A stretch of DNA of 64,000 nt from Providencia huaxiensis (GCF_002843235.3 NZ_CP031123.2:434001-498000); one strand, 5' to 3'; counted from the first letter of the stretch, positions 21,296-34,760 are shown. Notes: generated by a model not told the origin, from the sequence alone. Translations and numbers: made by a program.

Positions 21296-21302
21296 TATTG
21301 AG

Positions 21303-21349
21303 CCAAAAAATACCATGACAAATAATTTCGTTATAATTCATCATGGTAT
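21303..21349 (-). terminator. Terminator of nrdHIEF
   Basis: ATACCATGA (21310-21318) pairs with TCATGGTAT (21341-21349) across a 22-nt loop; on the minus strand a run of T follows. About 50 nt after the nrdF stop. Confidence 0.7.
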
Positions 21350-21398
21350 GATTTTTATTGTGAGCTGTTTTTATTGATAAGCTAAATTAACGATTTAG

Positions 21399-24516
<3,118 letters not shown>

Positions 24517-24527
24517 TTGAAATAACT

Positions 24528-24941
24528 CTAGTTGTTTGTACGTTGCCAAAACGTTTTTAGGCCTCGTTGAACGGACTGAACATCTTTATCAGTACCAAGA
24601 AGTTCAAAACGATATAGGTAGGGGACATGGCATTTTTGCGCGATGATATTCCCAGCTATCGCATAGGCATCGCCAAAATTGGTATTACCCGCAGCAATAA
24701 CACCACGGATAAGTGCGCGATTGACTTGAATATTAAGAAATTGGATCACTTCTTTTGGAACCGCACCTTTTGTTCCACCGCCACCGTAAGTCGGCAGTAG
24801 TAAAACATAAGGTTTTGTCGCTATTAGGCTACTTTCGTGATTGCCAATAGGTAACCGTGTTGCGGGGACATCTAGCTTTTCAATAAAGCGATGGCAATTT
24901 TCTGAGCGACTTGAAAAATAGATGAGTGATTCCGTTTCCAT
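24528..24941 (-). CDS. nrdI: Flavodoxin-like NrdI
   Basis: 137 aa from the ATG at 24941 (AGGTG 5 nt upstream; E. coli NrdI is 136). The flavin-binding loops [12 protein letters not shown] and [16 protein letters not shown] are present. It supplies the oxidant that builds the Mn(III)2-tyrosyl radical in NrdF. The longer frame to 24995 overlaps nrdH and is rejected. Confidence 0.96.
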   Translation of the reverse strand: METESLIYFSSRSENCHRFIEKLDVPATRLPIGNHESSLIATKPYVLLLPTYGGGGTKGAVPKEVIQFLNIQVNRALIRGVIAAGNTNFGDAYAIAGNIIAQKCHVPYLYRFELLGTDKDVQSVQRGLKTFWQRTNN

Positions 24942-24949
24942 GACATCAC

Positions 24950-25177
24950 CTAAGCGGCTAATAGACTGATCATGTCTGGCCGAAAACCCGCCCAATGTTT
25001 GTCGCCCGCAATAACGACAGGAACTTGTTGGTAGCCTAATTTTTTTACAAGTTCAAGAGCTTGGCTATCTTCAGTGAGGTCAATAATTTGGTAAGAAATC
25101 GCTTTGCGATCTAAGGCTTGATAAGTAGCATTACACTGAACGCAGTTAGGTTTACTATAAATGGTAATCTCAGTCAT
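24950..25177 (-). CDS. nrdH: Glutaredoxin-like NrdH redoxin
   Basis: 75 aa from the ATG at 25177 (AAAGGT upstream). Thioredoxin fold with the CVQC active site (residues 12-15) and the C-terminal WAGFRPDMI, diagnostic of NrdH. It passes electrons from thioredoxin reductase to NrdE. First gene of the operon, directly downstream of the NrdR/Fur control region. Confidence 0.96.
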   Translation of the reverse strand: MTEITIYSKPNCVQCNATYQALDRKAISYQIIDLTEDSQALELVKKLGYQQVPVVIAGDKHWAGFRPDMISLLAA

Positions 25178-25232
25178 GTTATTTACCTTTTGAATGTTTA
25201 ATAGCATTAGAAATAAGGTACGTGATACCTAA

Positions 25233-25276
25233 ATACTATATATAGATTTTTGTTTTATCAACCACACAATATGTAG
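25233..25276 (-). promoter_or_regulatory. nrdH promoter with two NrdR boxes
   Basis: Box 1 has core CTATATATAG (25236-25245) and box 2 is ACACAATATGTAGTG (25264-25278, core 25267-25276). Their centres are 31 bp apart, three helical turns, as known for NrdR sites. On the minus strand TTGATA (25256-25261), a 17-bp spacer and TAGTAT (25233-25238) make a sigma70 promoter; box 1 covers the -10 end and box 2 lies just upstream of the -35. ATP/dATP-sensing NrdR repression of nrdHIEF is predicted. Confidence 0.8.
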
Positions 25277-25294
25277 TGAATATGAAATGTTGAA

Positions 25295-25309
25295 TGATAA
25301 TTATTCTAA
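25295..25309. promoter_or_regulatory. Fur-like box upstream of nrdH
   Basis: TGATAAT-T-ATTCTAA matches the 7-1-7 Fur consensus in about 12 of 14 positions. It lies upstream of the NrdR boxes. E. coli nrdHIEF is iron-repressed through Fur, so this fits, although the position upstream of the -35 is less typical of direct repression. Confidence 0.5.
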
Positions 25310-25422
25310 TTGTTGGCTAGGTGGTTATTAACATTGAAAATAAAAAAATATCGTATTAGATGATTCAAAGAGACACTCTAAGAAAAAAGATCATTGCAAA
25401 GTGGAAATAATTTACTCTATAA

Positions 25423-25438
25423 CTGTATATACAATCAG
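25423..25438 (+). promoter_or_regulatory. LexA (SOS) box candidate
   Basis: CTGTATATACAATCAG satisfies CTG-N10-CAG with an AT-rich centre. It starts at the end of a possible promoter (TTGCAA 25394-25399, 18-bp spacer, TATAAC 25418-25423) and 28 bp before the alkyltransferase ATG. Confidence 0.55.
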
Positions 25439-25465
25439 GTAATTGAGTCCTTTTGAGGAGATACT

Positions 25466-25924
25466 ATGTACCATCAATATTTAGCAACCCCGGATAAATT
25501 TCCTAAACCGTGGATCCATATTACGGCTGATGATGACGGAGTAACTAGCCTCTATTTTGTTGATGAAAAAACAGAAAAAGAAACGAAGAATGAACATTCC
25601 AAGCTTTGCGTAAAAGAATTAAAGGAATATTTTAATCACAAAAGAACCGCGTTTACGGTTGAATTAAACCCACAAGGAACAGAATTTCAGAAAAAAGTAT
25701 GGAAACACCTTTGTGGGATCCCTTATGGGGAGCGATGGAGTTATAAAGATTTGGCATTAAAGCTAGGATCCGTCAATTATTGCCGCGCAGTCGGTATGGC
25801 AAACTCACGTAATCCAATCTCATTAATTGTTCCTTGTCATCGCGTTCTTGGACACGATGGAAAACTAGTGGGATATACAGGGGGCTTAGATATTAAAGAT
25901 TGGTTACTTTTGCATGAGAAGTAA
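25466..25924 (+). CDS. ogt: Methylated-DNA--[protein]-cysteine S-methyltransferase (Ogt-type)
   Basis: 152 aa. Suicide DNA-repair protein that moves O6-alkyl groups from guanine to its own cysteine. The catalytic motif IVPCHRVLG is near residues 123-131. The helix-turn-helix region is YKDLALKLGSVNYCRAVGMANSRNP, and GYTGGLDIKDWLL closes the domain. It is slightly shorter than E. coli Ogt (171 aa) because the N-terminal domain is small. GAGGAG precedes the ATG. A LexA-like box precedes the gene. It is a single gene between nrdHIEF and cspE. Confidence 0.93.
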   Translation: MYHQYLATPDKFPKPWIHITADDDGVTSLYFVDEKTEKETKNEHSKLCVKELKEYFNHKRTAFTVELNPQGTEFQKKVWKHLCGIPYGERWSYKDLALKLGSVNYCRAVGMANSRNPISLIVPCHRVLGHDGKLVGYTGGLDIKDWLLLHEK

Positions 25925-26140
25925 AAGCTAAATAATTAGCTATAAGTAATACTATTAGTTGTAATAATTACTATTGTTAAGAATTATTGTCGAAATCAGA
26001 GCCCATTCTATCGATAAATAATATTTTTTTATCTTTTTAGTCCATTTTCGTGATCTAGGTTGTAGACAAGTAACTGAGAAATCTGATGTACTGAGCTTGA
26101 TACAGATGGTGTGTCTATTTTATTTTAAAGGTAATATTTG

Positions 26141-26350
26141 ATGTCTAAAGTTAAAGGTAACGTTAAGTGGTTCAACGAATCTAAAGGTTTTGGTTTTATC
26201 ACTCCAGAAGATGGTAGCAAAGATGTATTTGTTCACTTTTCTGCGATTATGGGCGATGGTTTCAAAACCTTAGCTGAAGGCCAAAAAGTGGAATTTGAAA
26301 TTACTGAAGGTGCTAAAGGCCCATCTGCTGCTAACGTTATTCCTCTGTAA
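26141..26350 (+). CDS. cspE: Cold-shock family RNA-binding protein CspE
   Basis: 69 aa, one cold-shock domain, nearly identical to E. coli CspE. RNA-binding motifs RNP1 KGFGFIT and RNP2 VFVHFSAI are intact. It acts as an RNA chaperone and transcription antiterminator. ATG at 26141; the TTG one codon earlier is not needed. About 215 bp of non-coding DNA precede it, room for the long leader usual for csp genes. It neighbours lipA as in E. coli. Confidence 0.95.
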   Translation: MSKVKGNVKWFNESKGFGFITPEDGSKDVFVHFSAIMGDGFKTLAEGQKVEFEITEGAKGPSAANVIPL

Positions 26351-26381
26351 TTTTTATAATTAAGATTAAAACGAACAGCTG

Positions 26382-26416
26382 AAAACTCGCCCTAGCTATC
26401 TAGGGCGAGTTTTTTT
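26382..26416 (+). terminator. Terminator of cspE
   Basis: ACTCGCCCTA-GCTATC-TAGGGCGAGT followed by seven T. Confidence 0.95.
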
Positions 26417-26427
26417 ATCTATAAAAA

Positions 26428-26461
26428 ATAAAAAAGGCCTGATATAAACCAGACCTTTTCA
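26428..26461 (-). terminator. Terminator of lipA
   Basis: On the minus strand AAAGGTCTGG pairs with TCAGGCCTTT (with wobble), followed by a run of T, about 25 nt after the lipA stop. Confidence 0.8.
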
Positions 26462-26483
26462 TCTATAAATTAAACAGTTGAGA

Positions 26484-27449
26484 CTATTTAACTTCTTCGC
26501 CTTTAGCTTGTAAATCGGCATGGTAAGAAGAGCGAACGAATGGGCCACAGGCTGCGTGAGTGAAGCCCATTGCCATGGCTTCATCTTTCATTTCATCAAA
26601 CTCAGCAGGGCTAACATAGCGTTTGACGGGTAAGTGATGACGGCTTGGCTGCAAGTATTGGCCAAGTGTGAGCATCGTGACACCATGGCGACGTAAATCG
26701 CGCATAACTTCGATAATCTCTTCATTGGTTTCACCAAGACCGACCATTAACCCAGATTTAGTTGGGATATCGGGGTGCGCTTCTTTAAATTTTTCGAGTA
26801 ATTTTAAAGACCATTCATAATTAGCGCCTGGACGAACTTGGCGGTAAACACGCGGCACGTTTTCAAGGTTATGGTTGAACACATCTGGTGGTGTTGCGGT
26901 TAAAATCTCTAATGCGCGATCCATACGGCCGCGGAAATCAGGAACCAGTGTTTCAATTTTAATTGATGGGCTTTTTTCACGAATAGCACGAATACAATCA
27001 GCAAAATGTTGTGCTCCGCCATCACGTAGGTCATCACGGTCAACTGACGTGATGACGACATAGCGTAGCGCCATATCTTTAATAGTTTGTGCTAATTTTT
27101 CAGGTTCGTTTGCATCCGGTGCATTAGGTCGACCATGAGCAACATCGCAGAAAGGACAGCGGCGGGTACAAATAGCGCCCAAAATCATAAAGGTCGCAGT
27201 ACCGTGGTTAAAACACTCAGAAAGGTTAGGGCACGAAGCCTCTTCACATACAGAGTGTAAGCCATTTTTACGCATGGCGGCTTTAATGCCTTGAATACGA
27301 GTGGAGTCAGCAGGAAGCCTAATTTTCATCCAGTCAGGTTTACGTAGAATTTCTTCTCGTTCAGTCACAACGTTTTTGACAGGGATCAGCGCCATTTTGT
27401 CGGCGTCACGATATTTAATTCCGCGTTCTATCTGAATTGGTTTACTCAT
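26484..27449 (-). CDS. lipA: Lipoyl synthase LipA
   Basis: 321 aa, as in E. coli. Radical SAM enzyme that inserts two sulfurs into protein-bound octanoyl groups. Both iron-sulfur cluster motifs are visible: the auxiliary [12 protein letters not shown] (about 68-79) and the radical [11 protein letters not shown] (about 94-101), plus the C-terminal RSSYHA serine ligand. Downstream of lipB with 122 bp between; the ybeF gene found there in E. coli is absent. Confidence 0.98.
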   Translation of the reverse strand: MSKPIQIERGIKYRDADKMALIPVKNVVTEREEILRKPDWMKIRLPADSTRIQGIKAAMRKNGLHSVCEEASCPNLSECFNHGTATFMILGAICTRRCPFCDVAHGRPNAPDANEPEKLAQTIKDMALRYVVITSVDRDDLRDGGAQHFADCIRAIREKSPSIKIETLVPDFRGRMDRALEILTATPPDVFNHNLENVPRVYRQVRPGANYEWSLKLLEKFKEAHPDIPTKSGLMVGLGETNEEIIEVMRDLRRHGVTMLTLGQYLQPSRHHLPVKRYVSPAEFDEMKDEAMAMGFTHAACGPFVRSSYHADLQAKGEEVK

Positions 27450-27571
27450 AATATGACGGTTCCAGTTATCTTTTATGCTGATGGATAAGTGATAATTCTA
27501 AATAAAACTAAATGGAGGCTGTTATCCATTCATTAAAATATTTTTTAAAATTGTTAAAAATTATAGCATTA

Positions 27572-28201
27572 TTATTGAGCGATATGAAATCCCAGTGTGT
27601 CACAGAATTGGCGAATTAGCACAGGCTGAACATCAGAAACTGACACTTTGGGAGCAAGGTCACTCACTTGGGTCATTTTTAATTCGCTGTAACCACAAGG
27701 GTTAATGCGGTTAAAGGGTTCAAGATCCATATCAATATTTAATGCGAGACCATGAAAAGAACAGCCTTGCCGTATGCGTAATCCGAGGGAGCAAATTTTA
27801 TCGCCATTAACATAGACACCAGGAGCATCAGGGCGAGGATACGCTGCAATATTAAAATGGGCAAGGGTATTAACGACGGTATTTTCTAGTGCGCTGACGA
27901 GTTCTCTGACACCAATTTTATTACGTTTTAAGTCGAGCATCACGTACATCACTTGCTGCCCAGGGCCATGGTAGGTGACTTGGCCACCTCTATCACTTTG
28001 AACGACAGGAATATCACCAGGGGCAAGAACGTGTTCTGCTTTTCCGGCTTGGCCTTGGGTAAATACGCGAGGATGTTCAACCAGCCATATTTCATCACAC
28101 GTATTTTGGGTACGCTCTTCAGTGAATTGATGCATCGCATCAGAAACAGTTTGATAAGGAGCAAGGCCGAGTTGGCGTATGGTTATACATCTATCTGACA
28201 A
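27572..28201 (-). CDS. lipB: Octanoyl-ACP:protein N-octanoyltransferase LipB
   Basis: 209 aa. It moves octanoate from acyl carrier protein to lipoyl domains, the substrate step before LipA. Active-site motifs: [23 protein letters not shown] (Lys) and INPCGY (Cys). The start is a TTG at 28201; it gives the same N-terminal length as E. coli LipB and no in-frame ATG is nearby. The Shine-Dalgarno is weak. Confidence 0.96.
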   Translation of the reverse strand: MSDRCITIRQLGLAPYQTVSDAMHQFTEERTQNTCDEIWLVEHPRVFTQGQAGKAEHVLAPGDIPVVQSDRGGQVTYHGPGQQVMYVMLDLKRNKIGVRELVSALENTVVNTLAHFNIAAYPRPDAPGVYVNGDKICSLGLRIRQGCSFHGLALNIDMDLEPFNRINPCGYSELKMTQVSDLAPKVSVSDVQPVLIRQFCDTLGFHIAQ

Positions 28202-28368
28202 AATTTAGGTGTCCACGTTGTCTTTATCGTTGCGGGCAGTATAACGCCTATGTTTGCCATACTTCAAGCTAACATCGTATCTGGTACTTGCATAAAATGT
28301 GATTCAAATTGGAATCAAATGTTATTTAGGTGTAAATGTAATCCACGCTAAAGTAGAGGAACAAAACG

Positions 28369-28405
28369 AAAAAGGCCGAATAGCAACAGACTATTCGGCC
28401 TTTGA
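28369..28405. terminator. Terminator/attenuator hairpin between ybeD and lipB
   Basis: AAAGGCCGAATAG (28371-28383) and CTATTCGGCCTTT (28391-28403) form a 13-bp stem. On the minus strand a T-rich stretch (TTCGTTTT) follows, so it can end ybeD transcription before lipB. Confidence 0.85.
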
Positions 28406-28429
28406 TGTGGATCTTTAATACAGTTTTGA

Positions 28430-28693
28430 TTAAAGCACTACTTTCACTAACTCTAATGCACCTAACTCAGTGTACAAGGTTTCAACTTGTTCAATATGAG
28501 TTGCATTAATAGTAATAGAAACTGAGTGATAATTGCCTTTGCTACTTGGTTTTACGTCTGGGCTATAGTCACCTGGCGCATGGCGCTGTACCACTTCAAT
28601 CACTTGATCAACCAGTTCAGGCTGTGCCAAGCCCATTACTTTGTAGGTTAATGGACATGGGAACTCAAGCAGTTCACCTAATTTCGTTTTCAT
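28430..28693 (-). CDS. ybeD: YbeD family protein (UPF0250/DUF493)
   Basis: 87 aa, same length as E. coli YbeD and highly conserved ([40 protein letters not shown]). The fold is ACT-like ferredoxin type; the role is not established, and the constant position between dacA and lipB suggests a link to lipoylation or envelope. The ATG at 28693 with AGGAG is preferred over GTG at 28699. Confidence 0.95.
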   Translation of the reverse strand: MKTKLGELLEFPCPLTYKVMGLAQPELVDQVIEVVQRHAPGDYSPDVKPSSKGNYHSVSITINATHIEQVETLYTELGALELVKVVL

Positions 28694-28843
28694 GGGCACT
28701 CCTAATTTTTAAATTGGGCTGCTGGCTGAAAAAGATTGGCTGGTATTAAACCAGCCAATGAGAAGTATTCATCCAACAAACATTTCGATACTTATCTATT
28801 TCAATACTTACTATATGGGGACGACTTGTTTTAGTTTCAAGTC

Positions 28844-30055
28844 TTAACCAAACCAGCGATGAAAGAGTAATTTGATGTAGTCAATTAACCGGCTGAAGAA
28901 ACCACCTTCTTCAACATCTTTTAACACCGCTAGAGGGTGTTGTTCGATGATTTTGCCATCAAGCTGAAAACTAATTGTCCCGACTTGTTGGCCTTTGGTT
29001 AACGGGGCTTCGAGCTCAGTGGTTGATAACTCATAGCTCGCTTTTAAATCTTTTAAGCGACCACGTGGGATTGTGAGGTACAAATCTTCTGTGACACCTA
29101 ATTTTACTTCATTTTCATCACCAAACCAGACTGGCACACTGGCAAAGTCAACATTGGCTTGTAATGGCTTAACGGTTTCATAAAAGCGGAAGCCATAAGT
29201 GAGTAATTTTTTGCTCTCTGCATCACGGCCTTTGCTGCTTTTACCGCCCATAACAACCGAGATCAGGCGCATGTCGCCTTCGGTTGCTGATGCGACAAGG
29301 TTGTAGCCCGCGGCATTAGTATGGCCTGTTTTGATACCGTCAACCGCAAGGCTTTTATCCCACAATAGGCCATTACGGTTTGTTTGGCGGATATTGTTAA
29401 AGGTAAATTCTTTTTCTTTATAGATAGCGTATTCTTCAGGGACATCACGCACTAGCGCTTGGCCAATAAGGGCCATATCACGGGCTGAGCTATACTGACC
29501 ATCCGCATCTAAACCATGAACGGTTTCAAAATGTGTGTTTTTTAGCCCTAATTTGTTCACGTAGCCATTCATTAATTGAACAAAGTTGGTTTGGTCACCT
29601 GCGATATAGTCGGCCATTGCAACACAAGCATCGTTACCTGATTGCAAATTAATACCCCGAGTTAACTGGGATACGCTAACGCGATCGCCAGGTTTTAAGA
29701 ACATCAATGATGAGCCTTTAAATATTGGATTACCCGTCGCCCATGCATCATTTCCGACCGTGACAATATCATTTTCACCAATTTTACCTGACTTAATTGC
29801 TTGACCAATAACATAGCTAGTCATCATTTTGGTCAAACTCGCGGGGTCGCGGCGCTGGTCAGCATTACTTTCAGCAAGAACTTTGCCTGAATTATAATCA
29901 ATTAATATATAAGCTTCTGCATCAATCGCGGGTGCAGCAGGAATTGATGTATTCGGGAAGGTTTCATTAGCATTTGCAATATTAGCAGTCATAAGAAGGA
30001 GTGCGGAGCCCAGCACTGTATGACGCACGATGCGTGATGGAGCGACATTATTCAT
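28844..30055 (-). CDS. dacA: D-alanyl-D-alanine carboxypeptidase DacA (PBP5)
   Basis: 403 aa. It trims the terminal D-Ala of peptidoglycan pentapeptides. A signal peptide ends near ANA/NET. Active-site triads: SLTK (Ser73-Lys76), SGN (139-141), KTG (242-244). The C terminus [20 protein letters not shown] is the amphipathic helix that anchors PBP5 to the outer face of the inner membrane. It sits between rlpA and ybeD as in E. coli. Confidence 0.98.
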   Translation of the reverse strand: MNNVAPSRIVRHTVLGSALLLMTANIANANETFPNTSIPAAPAIDAEAYILIDYNSGKVLAESNADQRRDPASLTKMMTSYVIGQAIKSGKIGENDIVTVGNDAWATGNPIFKGSSLMFLKPGDRVSVSQLTRGINLQSGNDACVAMADYIAGDQTNFVQLMNGYVNKLGLKNTHFETVHGLDADGQYSSARDMALIGQALVRDVPEEYAIYKEKEFTFNNIRQTNRNGLLWDKSLAVDGIKTGHTNAAGYNLVASATEGDMRLISVVMGGKSSKGRDAESKKLLTYGFRFYETVKPLQANVDFASVPVWFGDENEVKLGVTEDLYLTIPRGRLKDLKASYELSTTELEAPLTKGQQVGTISFQLDGKIIEQHPLAVLKDVEEGGFFSRLIDYIKLLFHRWFG

Positions 30056-30227
30056 GGTTTTACCATTACATCCGAAATTCGGTTAACACAAGGAGGCGCA
30101 GTTTAGCAAAAGAAAGGGGTAAGAAAAAAGTGACTTTTGCGCTGTACCAATGATTTTTTTGTCAGTTCAATATTGCCTGAATTTAGGTTGCTCCAAATAG
30201 ACGTGAGCAACCTAAGTTGGCATCGCT

Positions 30228-31202
30228 TTATGGCGCAACGACCATTGACGATTGATTTTTTTCAGACTGTAAACGGCCTTGAACCTCAACAGCTTGCTGT
30301 CTTGTACTAAATGGCCCTAACTGTACTCGGTAAATACCATTGTAGGGTTGTAGGCGCCCAGGGACATTAAACTGCGTTTTCAATTCATTCAGCATGTTTT
30401 GAGCATTGGTTTGGCTACTAATTGCACCAGCTTGAACGAGAAAACCGCGTTCTGGCACCGATTCTTCAGCTGTAGTTGCTGCTGGTGGCGGTGTTGGTGT
30501 TTGCAGGTTCATATCTGGCATAGTAGGCTGCATCGGTTCTTTTGGCTGCTGAACGGGCAATGTATTTTCTGGCGTAGGCAAGTTCTCCATTACAGGGGTA
30601 CCCATTGGGCCAGAACCTAATTGTGGGCGTCCCGGTAATGCATAACTTTGTTTCACAAAATTAGAACCCACGGTCCCTGTTCCTGACAAGCTACCATCTT
30701 GAGCAACTTGAATGGCATCAATTTTAATTTTTGTCGTAGGCATTAAATTCAGGCGGTCAGCGGTTGCTCTTGATACCGCAATACTTTTGCCCGGGACATA
30801 AGGCCCACGGTCATTAACACGGACGACCATCATGCGGCCATTCATCATGTTAGTGATACGAACATAACTTGGAATTGGCAAAGTAGGGTGAGCGGCAGTT
30901 AATTCCACTGGGTTAATACGTTCACCAATCGCTGTCATATTGCCTGCAGACTCCGCACCATAAATGGATGCATAGCCTACTTGGCTAAATTGTGATGGGT
31001 CACGTACGATTTGGTATTGTTGGCCATTACGTGAGTAATCATTATTTGCAGTTGGATGATACGGCTCATAATGAGGCTCTGCACCTAATACATCTTGAGT
31101 GGGTACATTGGCTGGCACTTGGGCAGGTTGTTTAACTTCATCTGTCACACAGCCACTGAGTAGCGCGGCTGTGACGCCAAGCATTATCCATTGTAAACGC
31201 AT
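30228..31202 (-). CDS. rlpA: Septal ring lytic transglycosylase/lipoprotein RlpA
   Basis: 324 aa from the ATG at 31202, which has GAGG 6 nt upstream; an ATG at 31214 lacks one. The lipobox LLSGC closes the signal. The double-psi beta-barrel lies around YASIYGAESAGNMTAIGE and VRVNDRGPYVPGKSIAVS (Asp-Arg-Gly-Pro-Tyr motif). A proline/threonine-rich linker (about 200-245) is followed by a C-terminal SPOR domain (RGFLVQAGAIS to VQLGPFSTRQQA) that targets denuded glycan at the septum. It follows mrdB by 13 bp. Confidence 0.95.
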   Translation of the reverse strand: MRLQWIMLGVTAALLSGCVTDEVKQPAQVPANVPTQDVLGAEPHYEPYHPTANNDYSRNGQQYQIVRDPSQFSQVGYASIYGAESAGNMTAIGERINPVELTAAHPTLPIPSYVRITNMMNGRMMVVRVNDRGPYVPGKSIAVSRATADRLNLMPTTKIKIDAIQVAQDGSLSGTGTVGSNFVKQSYALPGRPQLGSGPMGTPVMENLPTPENTLPVQQPKEPMQPTMPDMNLQTPTPPPAATTAEESVPERGFLVQAGAISSQTNAQNMLNELKTQFNVPGRLQPYNGIYRVQLGPFSTRQQAVEVQGRLQSEKNQSSMVVAP

Positions 31203-31215
31203 ACTAAGCCTCATT

Positions 31216-32328
31216 TTATAAACTTTTAGAAAGGAATTTTCGGTGTGTATGTATCGACATGATAATACCGAATCCAGCCATTAAAACAATCAAAGCGGAG
31301 CCCCCGTAGCTCACTAAAGGGAGAGGGACACCAACGACAGGTAATATACCACTGACCATACCGATGTTCACAAATACATAGACAAAAAGGATTAAGATCA
31401 AACCACCAACCATAACCCGACCAAATGTATTCTGTGCGCTAGCAGCAATATAAAGCCCGCGAATAATTAATAAAAGGTATAAGCCAAGTAAAATAAGCAC
31501 CCCGACTAAGCCAAGTTCCTCTGCTAACACGGCAAAAATAAAGTCGGTATGTCTTTCTGGCAAAAACTCAAGCTGTGATTGTGTGCCATGGAGCCAGCCT
31601 TTCCCCATTAACCCACCAGAACCAATCGCAATTTTTGATTGGATAATATGGTAGCCAGCCCCTAATGGGTCTGTTTCTGGGTCTAATAACATCATAACGC
31701 GGGCTCTTTGGTAGCCATGCATTAAAAAGAACCACAGCAATGGAATAAAGGCTGCGAGAGCAATGGCTGCGACAGCAATGAGCCGCCAGCTCATCCCGGC
31801 AAGGAACAAAACAAACAAGCCGGAAGCGGCAACTAAAATTGAGGTACCAAGGTCTGGCTGCGCTGCCACTAGTAATGTCGGTACAAAAATCAAGACGAGC
31901 GCGATTAAGGTGTTTTTGAATGAAGGAGGGCACAGGTCTCTATTCATGAAGCGAGCGACCATTAAAGGAACGGCAATTTTTGCAATTTCAGAAGGCTGAA
32001 ACCGAATGAAACCCAAGTCTAACCAGCGCTGAGCCCCTTTACTTATTTGCCCAAACACATCAACAAAAACCAGTAAGATAACGCAAAAAATAAACAGGTG
32101 AGGAGCCCAGTTTTCATACATTCTAGGGGGGATCTGCGCCATCACTATCATGACAACGAAACCTGACGCAATCTGCCCCAATTTGCGTTCCATCATTTCA
32201 GGATCTTGGCCGCTAGCGCTCCACATTATAAATGCGCTGTATGCAAGCAACGCGATGATAATCAGTAGCATAGGCACATCTATATGCAGACGCATGGATA
32301 ACGAATTTTTTTTCTTATCGTCTGTCAT
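31216..32328 (-). CDS. mrdB: Peptidoglycan glycosyltransferase RodA (MrdB)
   Basis: 370 aa, exactly E. coli RodA length, SEDS family with ten membrane spans. It polymerises glycan for cylindrical growth with PBP2. Conserved: [23 protein letters not shown], the loop [14 protein letters not shown] and [14 protein letters not shown]. Between mrdA and rlpA. Confidence 0.98.
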   Translation of the reverse strand: MTDDKKKNSLSMRLHIDVPMLLIIIALLAYSAFIMWSASGQDPEMMERKLGQIASGFVVMIVMAQIPPRMYENWAPHLFIFCVILLVFVDVFGQISKGAQRWLDLGFIRFQPSEIAKIAVPLMVARFMNRDLCPPSFKNTLIALVLIFVPTLLVAAQPDLGTSILVAASGLFVLFLAGMSWRLIAVAAIALAAFIPLLWFFLMHGYQRARVMMLLDPETDPLGAGYHIIQSKIAIGSGGLMGKGWLHGTQSQLEFLPERHTDFIFAVLAEELGLVGVLILLGLYLLLIIRGLYIAASAQNTFGRVMVGGLILILFVYVFVNIGMVSGILPVVGVPLPLVSYGGSALIVLMAGFGIIMSIHTHRKFLSKSL

Positions 32329-32365
32329 ATTCTTTATAGCCCATTGTTATTCGTTGGATTGTGCA

Positions 32366-34255
32366 TCAGCGATCTTCTCCTGCATTGGTTGCTGACACCG
32401 CGACTTCGGTACGGTTATCACCAAGAAGAACGTGGTCAAATATTTGCCGCACAATGTCACCGACTGCAGGGCCCACGCCCCCATTTTCTAAAATAATCGC
32501 AACAGCGATAGTGGGTTTATCATACGGAGCGTAAGCAATCATCAATTTATGGTCGCGTAAGTGTTCAGCGAGTTTACTGGCATTATAGGTTTCATAACTG
32601 AAGACTTGCGCGGTACCCGACTTGGCAGCCGCTTTATATGGTGTACCAATGAAACTGCGGCGCCCTGTACCATTTGGTGCGTTGGCAACACCGTACATTC
32701 CATGCTTAGCGAGCTCCCAAAAACCTGAATTCACATCGCCAATTTGTTTGGTCTCTTTGTCTTCATAAGGCACCATGGCATTACCCAATTTTGTACCGTA
32801 GAGCAAATGAGGTGTTTTAACTTGGCCATCATTAATTAGTGTCATCAATGCTTTTGACATTTGAATTGGCGTTGCGGTCCAATAGCCTTGTCCAATACCA
32901 ACAGGAATGGTATCACCTTGATACCAAGGTTTTTTATAGCGTTTTTGTTTCCATTCACGGGTCGGCATGATCCCTGAGCGTTCTTCAGCAAGGTCAATAC
33001 CCGTATAATCGCCAAAGCCAAACCGGCTCATCCACTCAGAAATACGGTCAATCCCCATGTCATAGGCGACTTGATAGAAGAATGTATCAGCCGATTCAAT
33101 AATAGATTTTGATACGTTGAGTTTGCCATGTCCCCAGCGCTTCCAGTCACGATAACGTTTTTCTGAACCGGGTAATTGCCACCAACCAGGGTCAAAAATG
33201 GTGGTATTGGGGGTGATCACTTTTTCACTTAACGCAGCGACAGAAATAAACGGTTTTACTGTCGATGCAGGGGGATATAGCCCTTGAGTTGTTCGGTTAA
33301 TCAATGGCCTGTCAGGGTTATTTAATAGTGCTTGATAATCTTTATTGGAGATACCGTTAACAAACAAGTTAGAGTCATAACTTGGATTCGATACCAGAGC
33401 CAAAATTTCCCCATTACGCGGATCAGTGACGACGACGGCTGCACGGCTGGTGGTTAGCAGCTTTTCGATATAAATTTGCAATTCGAGGTCAATGGTGAGG
33501 TAGATATCTCGACCCGCTTGCGGTGGTTGCTCATGAAGCTGGCGAATAACGCGACCACGACTATTCACTTCAACTTCTTCATAGCCTGTTTTACCGTGTA
33601 AAATGTCTTCATAATAGCGTTCAATACCTAATTTCCCGATATCATGACTAGCGGCATAGTTGGGTAATAAGCCTTCTTTATCAAGACGTTCGACATCTTT
33701 GTCATTGATTTTCGCCACATAGCCAATCACATGGGTTAATGCAGAGCCGTATGGGTAAGAGCGTCGTTGATAGCTTTTGACTTCTAAACCGGAAAAACGG
33801 TATTGATTAACGGCAAAACGAGCGACTTGGACTTCATTGAGCTGCGTTTTTAGTGCAATTGAGGTAAAGCGGCGTGAACGTTTACGCTCTTTTTCAAAAT
33901 TAGCGATGTCTTCGTCAGTTAAATCGACCACATTGCGAAGGTTATCTAAGGTTTCTTGTAGGTTGCTGACTTTTTCAGGCACGATTTCTAACTGATAAAA
34001 CGTGCTATTAAGTGCGAGTTGAGTTCCTCGGCGGTCATAAATAATCCCACGGCTTGGTGCAATAGGCACTAATTTGATTCTGTTATCATTTGACCGCGTT
34101 TGGTAATCTTCATGACGAACAATTTGCAAGTGATACAAATTCGTCACAAGAATAGACGTTAAAATGACAATCACACCGAAGGCAATGAGCGCTCGGCGGA
34201 TAAACAAAACTGACTCAGCGGTATGGTCGCGAAAAGGGGTGCGTTGTGTTTTCAT
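32366..34255 (-). CDS. mrdA: Penicillin-binding protein 2, peptidoglycan transpeptidase
   Basis: 629 aa. One N-terminal span (RRALIAFGVIVILTSILVTNLY), a pedestal domain with RGIIYDRRGTQLALN, and a transpeptidase domain with PASTVKPF (catalytic Ser), ESADTFFYQ (SxD-type) and KSGTAQ. It cross-links peptidoglycan in the elongasome with RodA, the next gene. Target of mecillinam. Operon rsfS-rlmH-mrdA-mrdB-rlpA as in E. coli. Confidence 0.98.
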   Translation of the reverse strand: MKTQRTPFRDHTAESVLFIRRALIAFGVIVILTSILVTNLYHLQIVRHEDYQTRSNDNRIKLVPIAPSRGIIYDRRGTQLALNSTFYQLEIVPEKVSNLQETLDNLRNVVDLTDEDIANFEKERKRSRRFTSIALKTQLNEVQVARFAVNQYRFSGLEVKSYQRRSYPYGSALTHVIGYVAKINDKDVERLDKEGLLPNYAASHDIGKLGIERYYEDILHGKTGYEEVEVNSRGRVIRQLHEQPPQAGRDIYLTIDLELQIYIEKLLTTSRAAVVVTDPRNGEILALVSNPSYDSNLFVNGISNKDYQALLNNPDRPLINRTTQGLYPPASTVKPFISVAALSEKVITPNTTIFDPGWWQLPGSEKRYRDWKRWGHGKLNVSKSIIESADTFFYQVAYDMGIDRISEWMSRFGFGDYTGIDLAEERSGIMPTREWKQKRYKKPWYQGDTIPVGIGQGYWTATPIQMSKALMTLINDGQVKTPHLLYGTKLGNAMVPYEDKETKQIGDVNSGFWELAKHGMYGVANAPNGTGRRSFIGTPYKAAAKSGTAQVFSYETYNASKLAEHLRDHKLMIAYAPYDKPTIAVAIILENGGVGPAVGDIVRQIFDHVLLGDNRTEVAVSATNAGEDR

Positions 34256-34287
34256 CCCATTGCCATTTTGAACATATTTAAACCTGA

Positions 34288-34758
34288 CTATTCCCTGTGG
34301 TAAGGGTGATTAGTCGTAATACTCCATGCGCGATACAGACTTTCGGCAACAAGGACACGAACCAGTGGATGGGGGAGCGTAAGTGGTGAAAGTGACCAGC
34401 TTTGCTCTGCCGCTGCTTTACACGCAGGCGCAAGGCCTTCGGGGCCACCGATTAATAAACTGACATTACGGCCATCTTGTTTCCATTTATCGAGTTGTAC
34501 GGCAAGTTTCGGGGTGTCCCAACGATCACCTGGAATATCCAAAGTGACGATGCGATTTCCTTTACCTACAGCTGCGAGCATTAATTCGCCTTCTTTTTCT
34601 AGAATGCGTTTTATATCTGCATTTTTCCCACGTTTTCCGGCTGGAATTTCCGTTAATTCAAAGGGCATATCTTTAGGAAAACGGTGGAGGTAATCCATAA
34701 AGCCGGTCTGGACCCAGTCCGGCATTTTTGTTCCAACGGCGATGAGCTGTAATTTCAA
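34288..34758 (-). CDS. rlmH: 23S rRNA pseudouridine-1915 N3-methyltransferase RlmH
   Basis: 156 aa SPOUT methyltransferase. It methylates pseudouridine 1915 in helix 69 on assembled ribosomes. The knot region reads [14 protein letters not shown] and [22 protein letters not shown] and ends NHPYHRE, as in E. coli. Two bases separate it from rsfS. Confidence 0.98.
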   Translation of the reverse strand: MKLQLIAVGTKMPDWVQTGFMDYLHRFPKDMPFELTEIPAGKRGKNADIKRILEKEGELMLAAVGKGNRIVTLDIPGDRWDTPKLAVQLDKWKQDGRNVSLLIGGPEGLAPACKAAAEQSWSLSPLTLPHPLVRVLVAESLYRAWSITTNHPYHRE

Positions 34759-34760
34759 AC

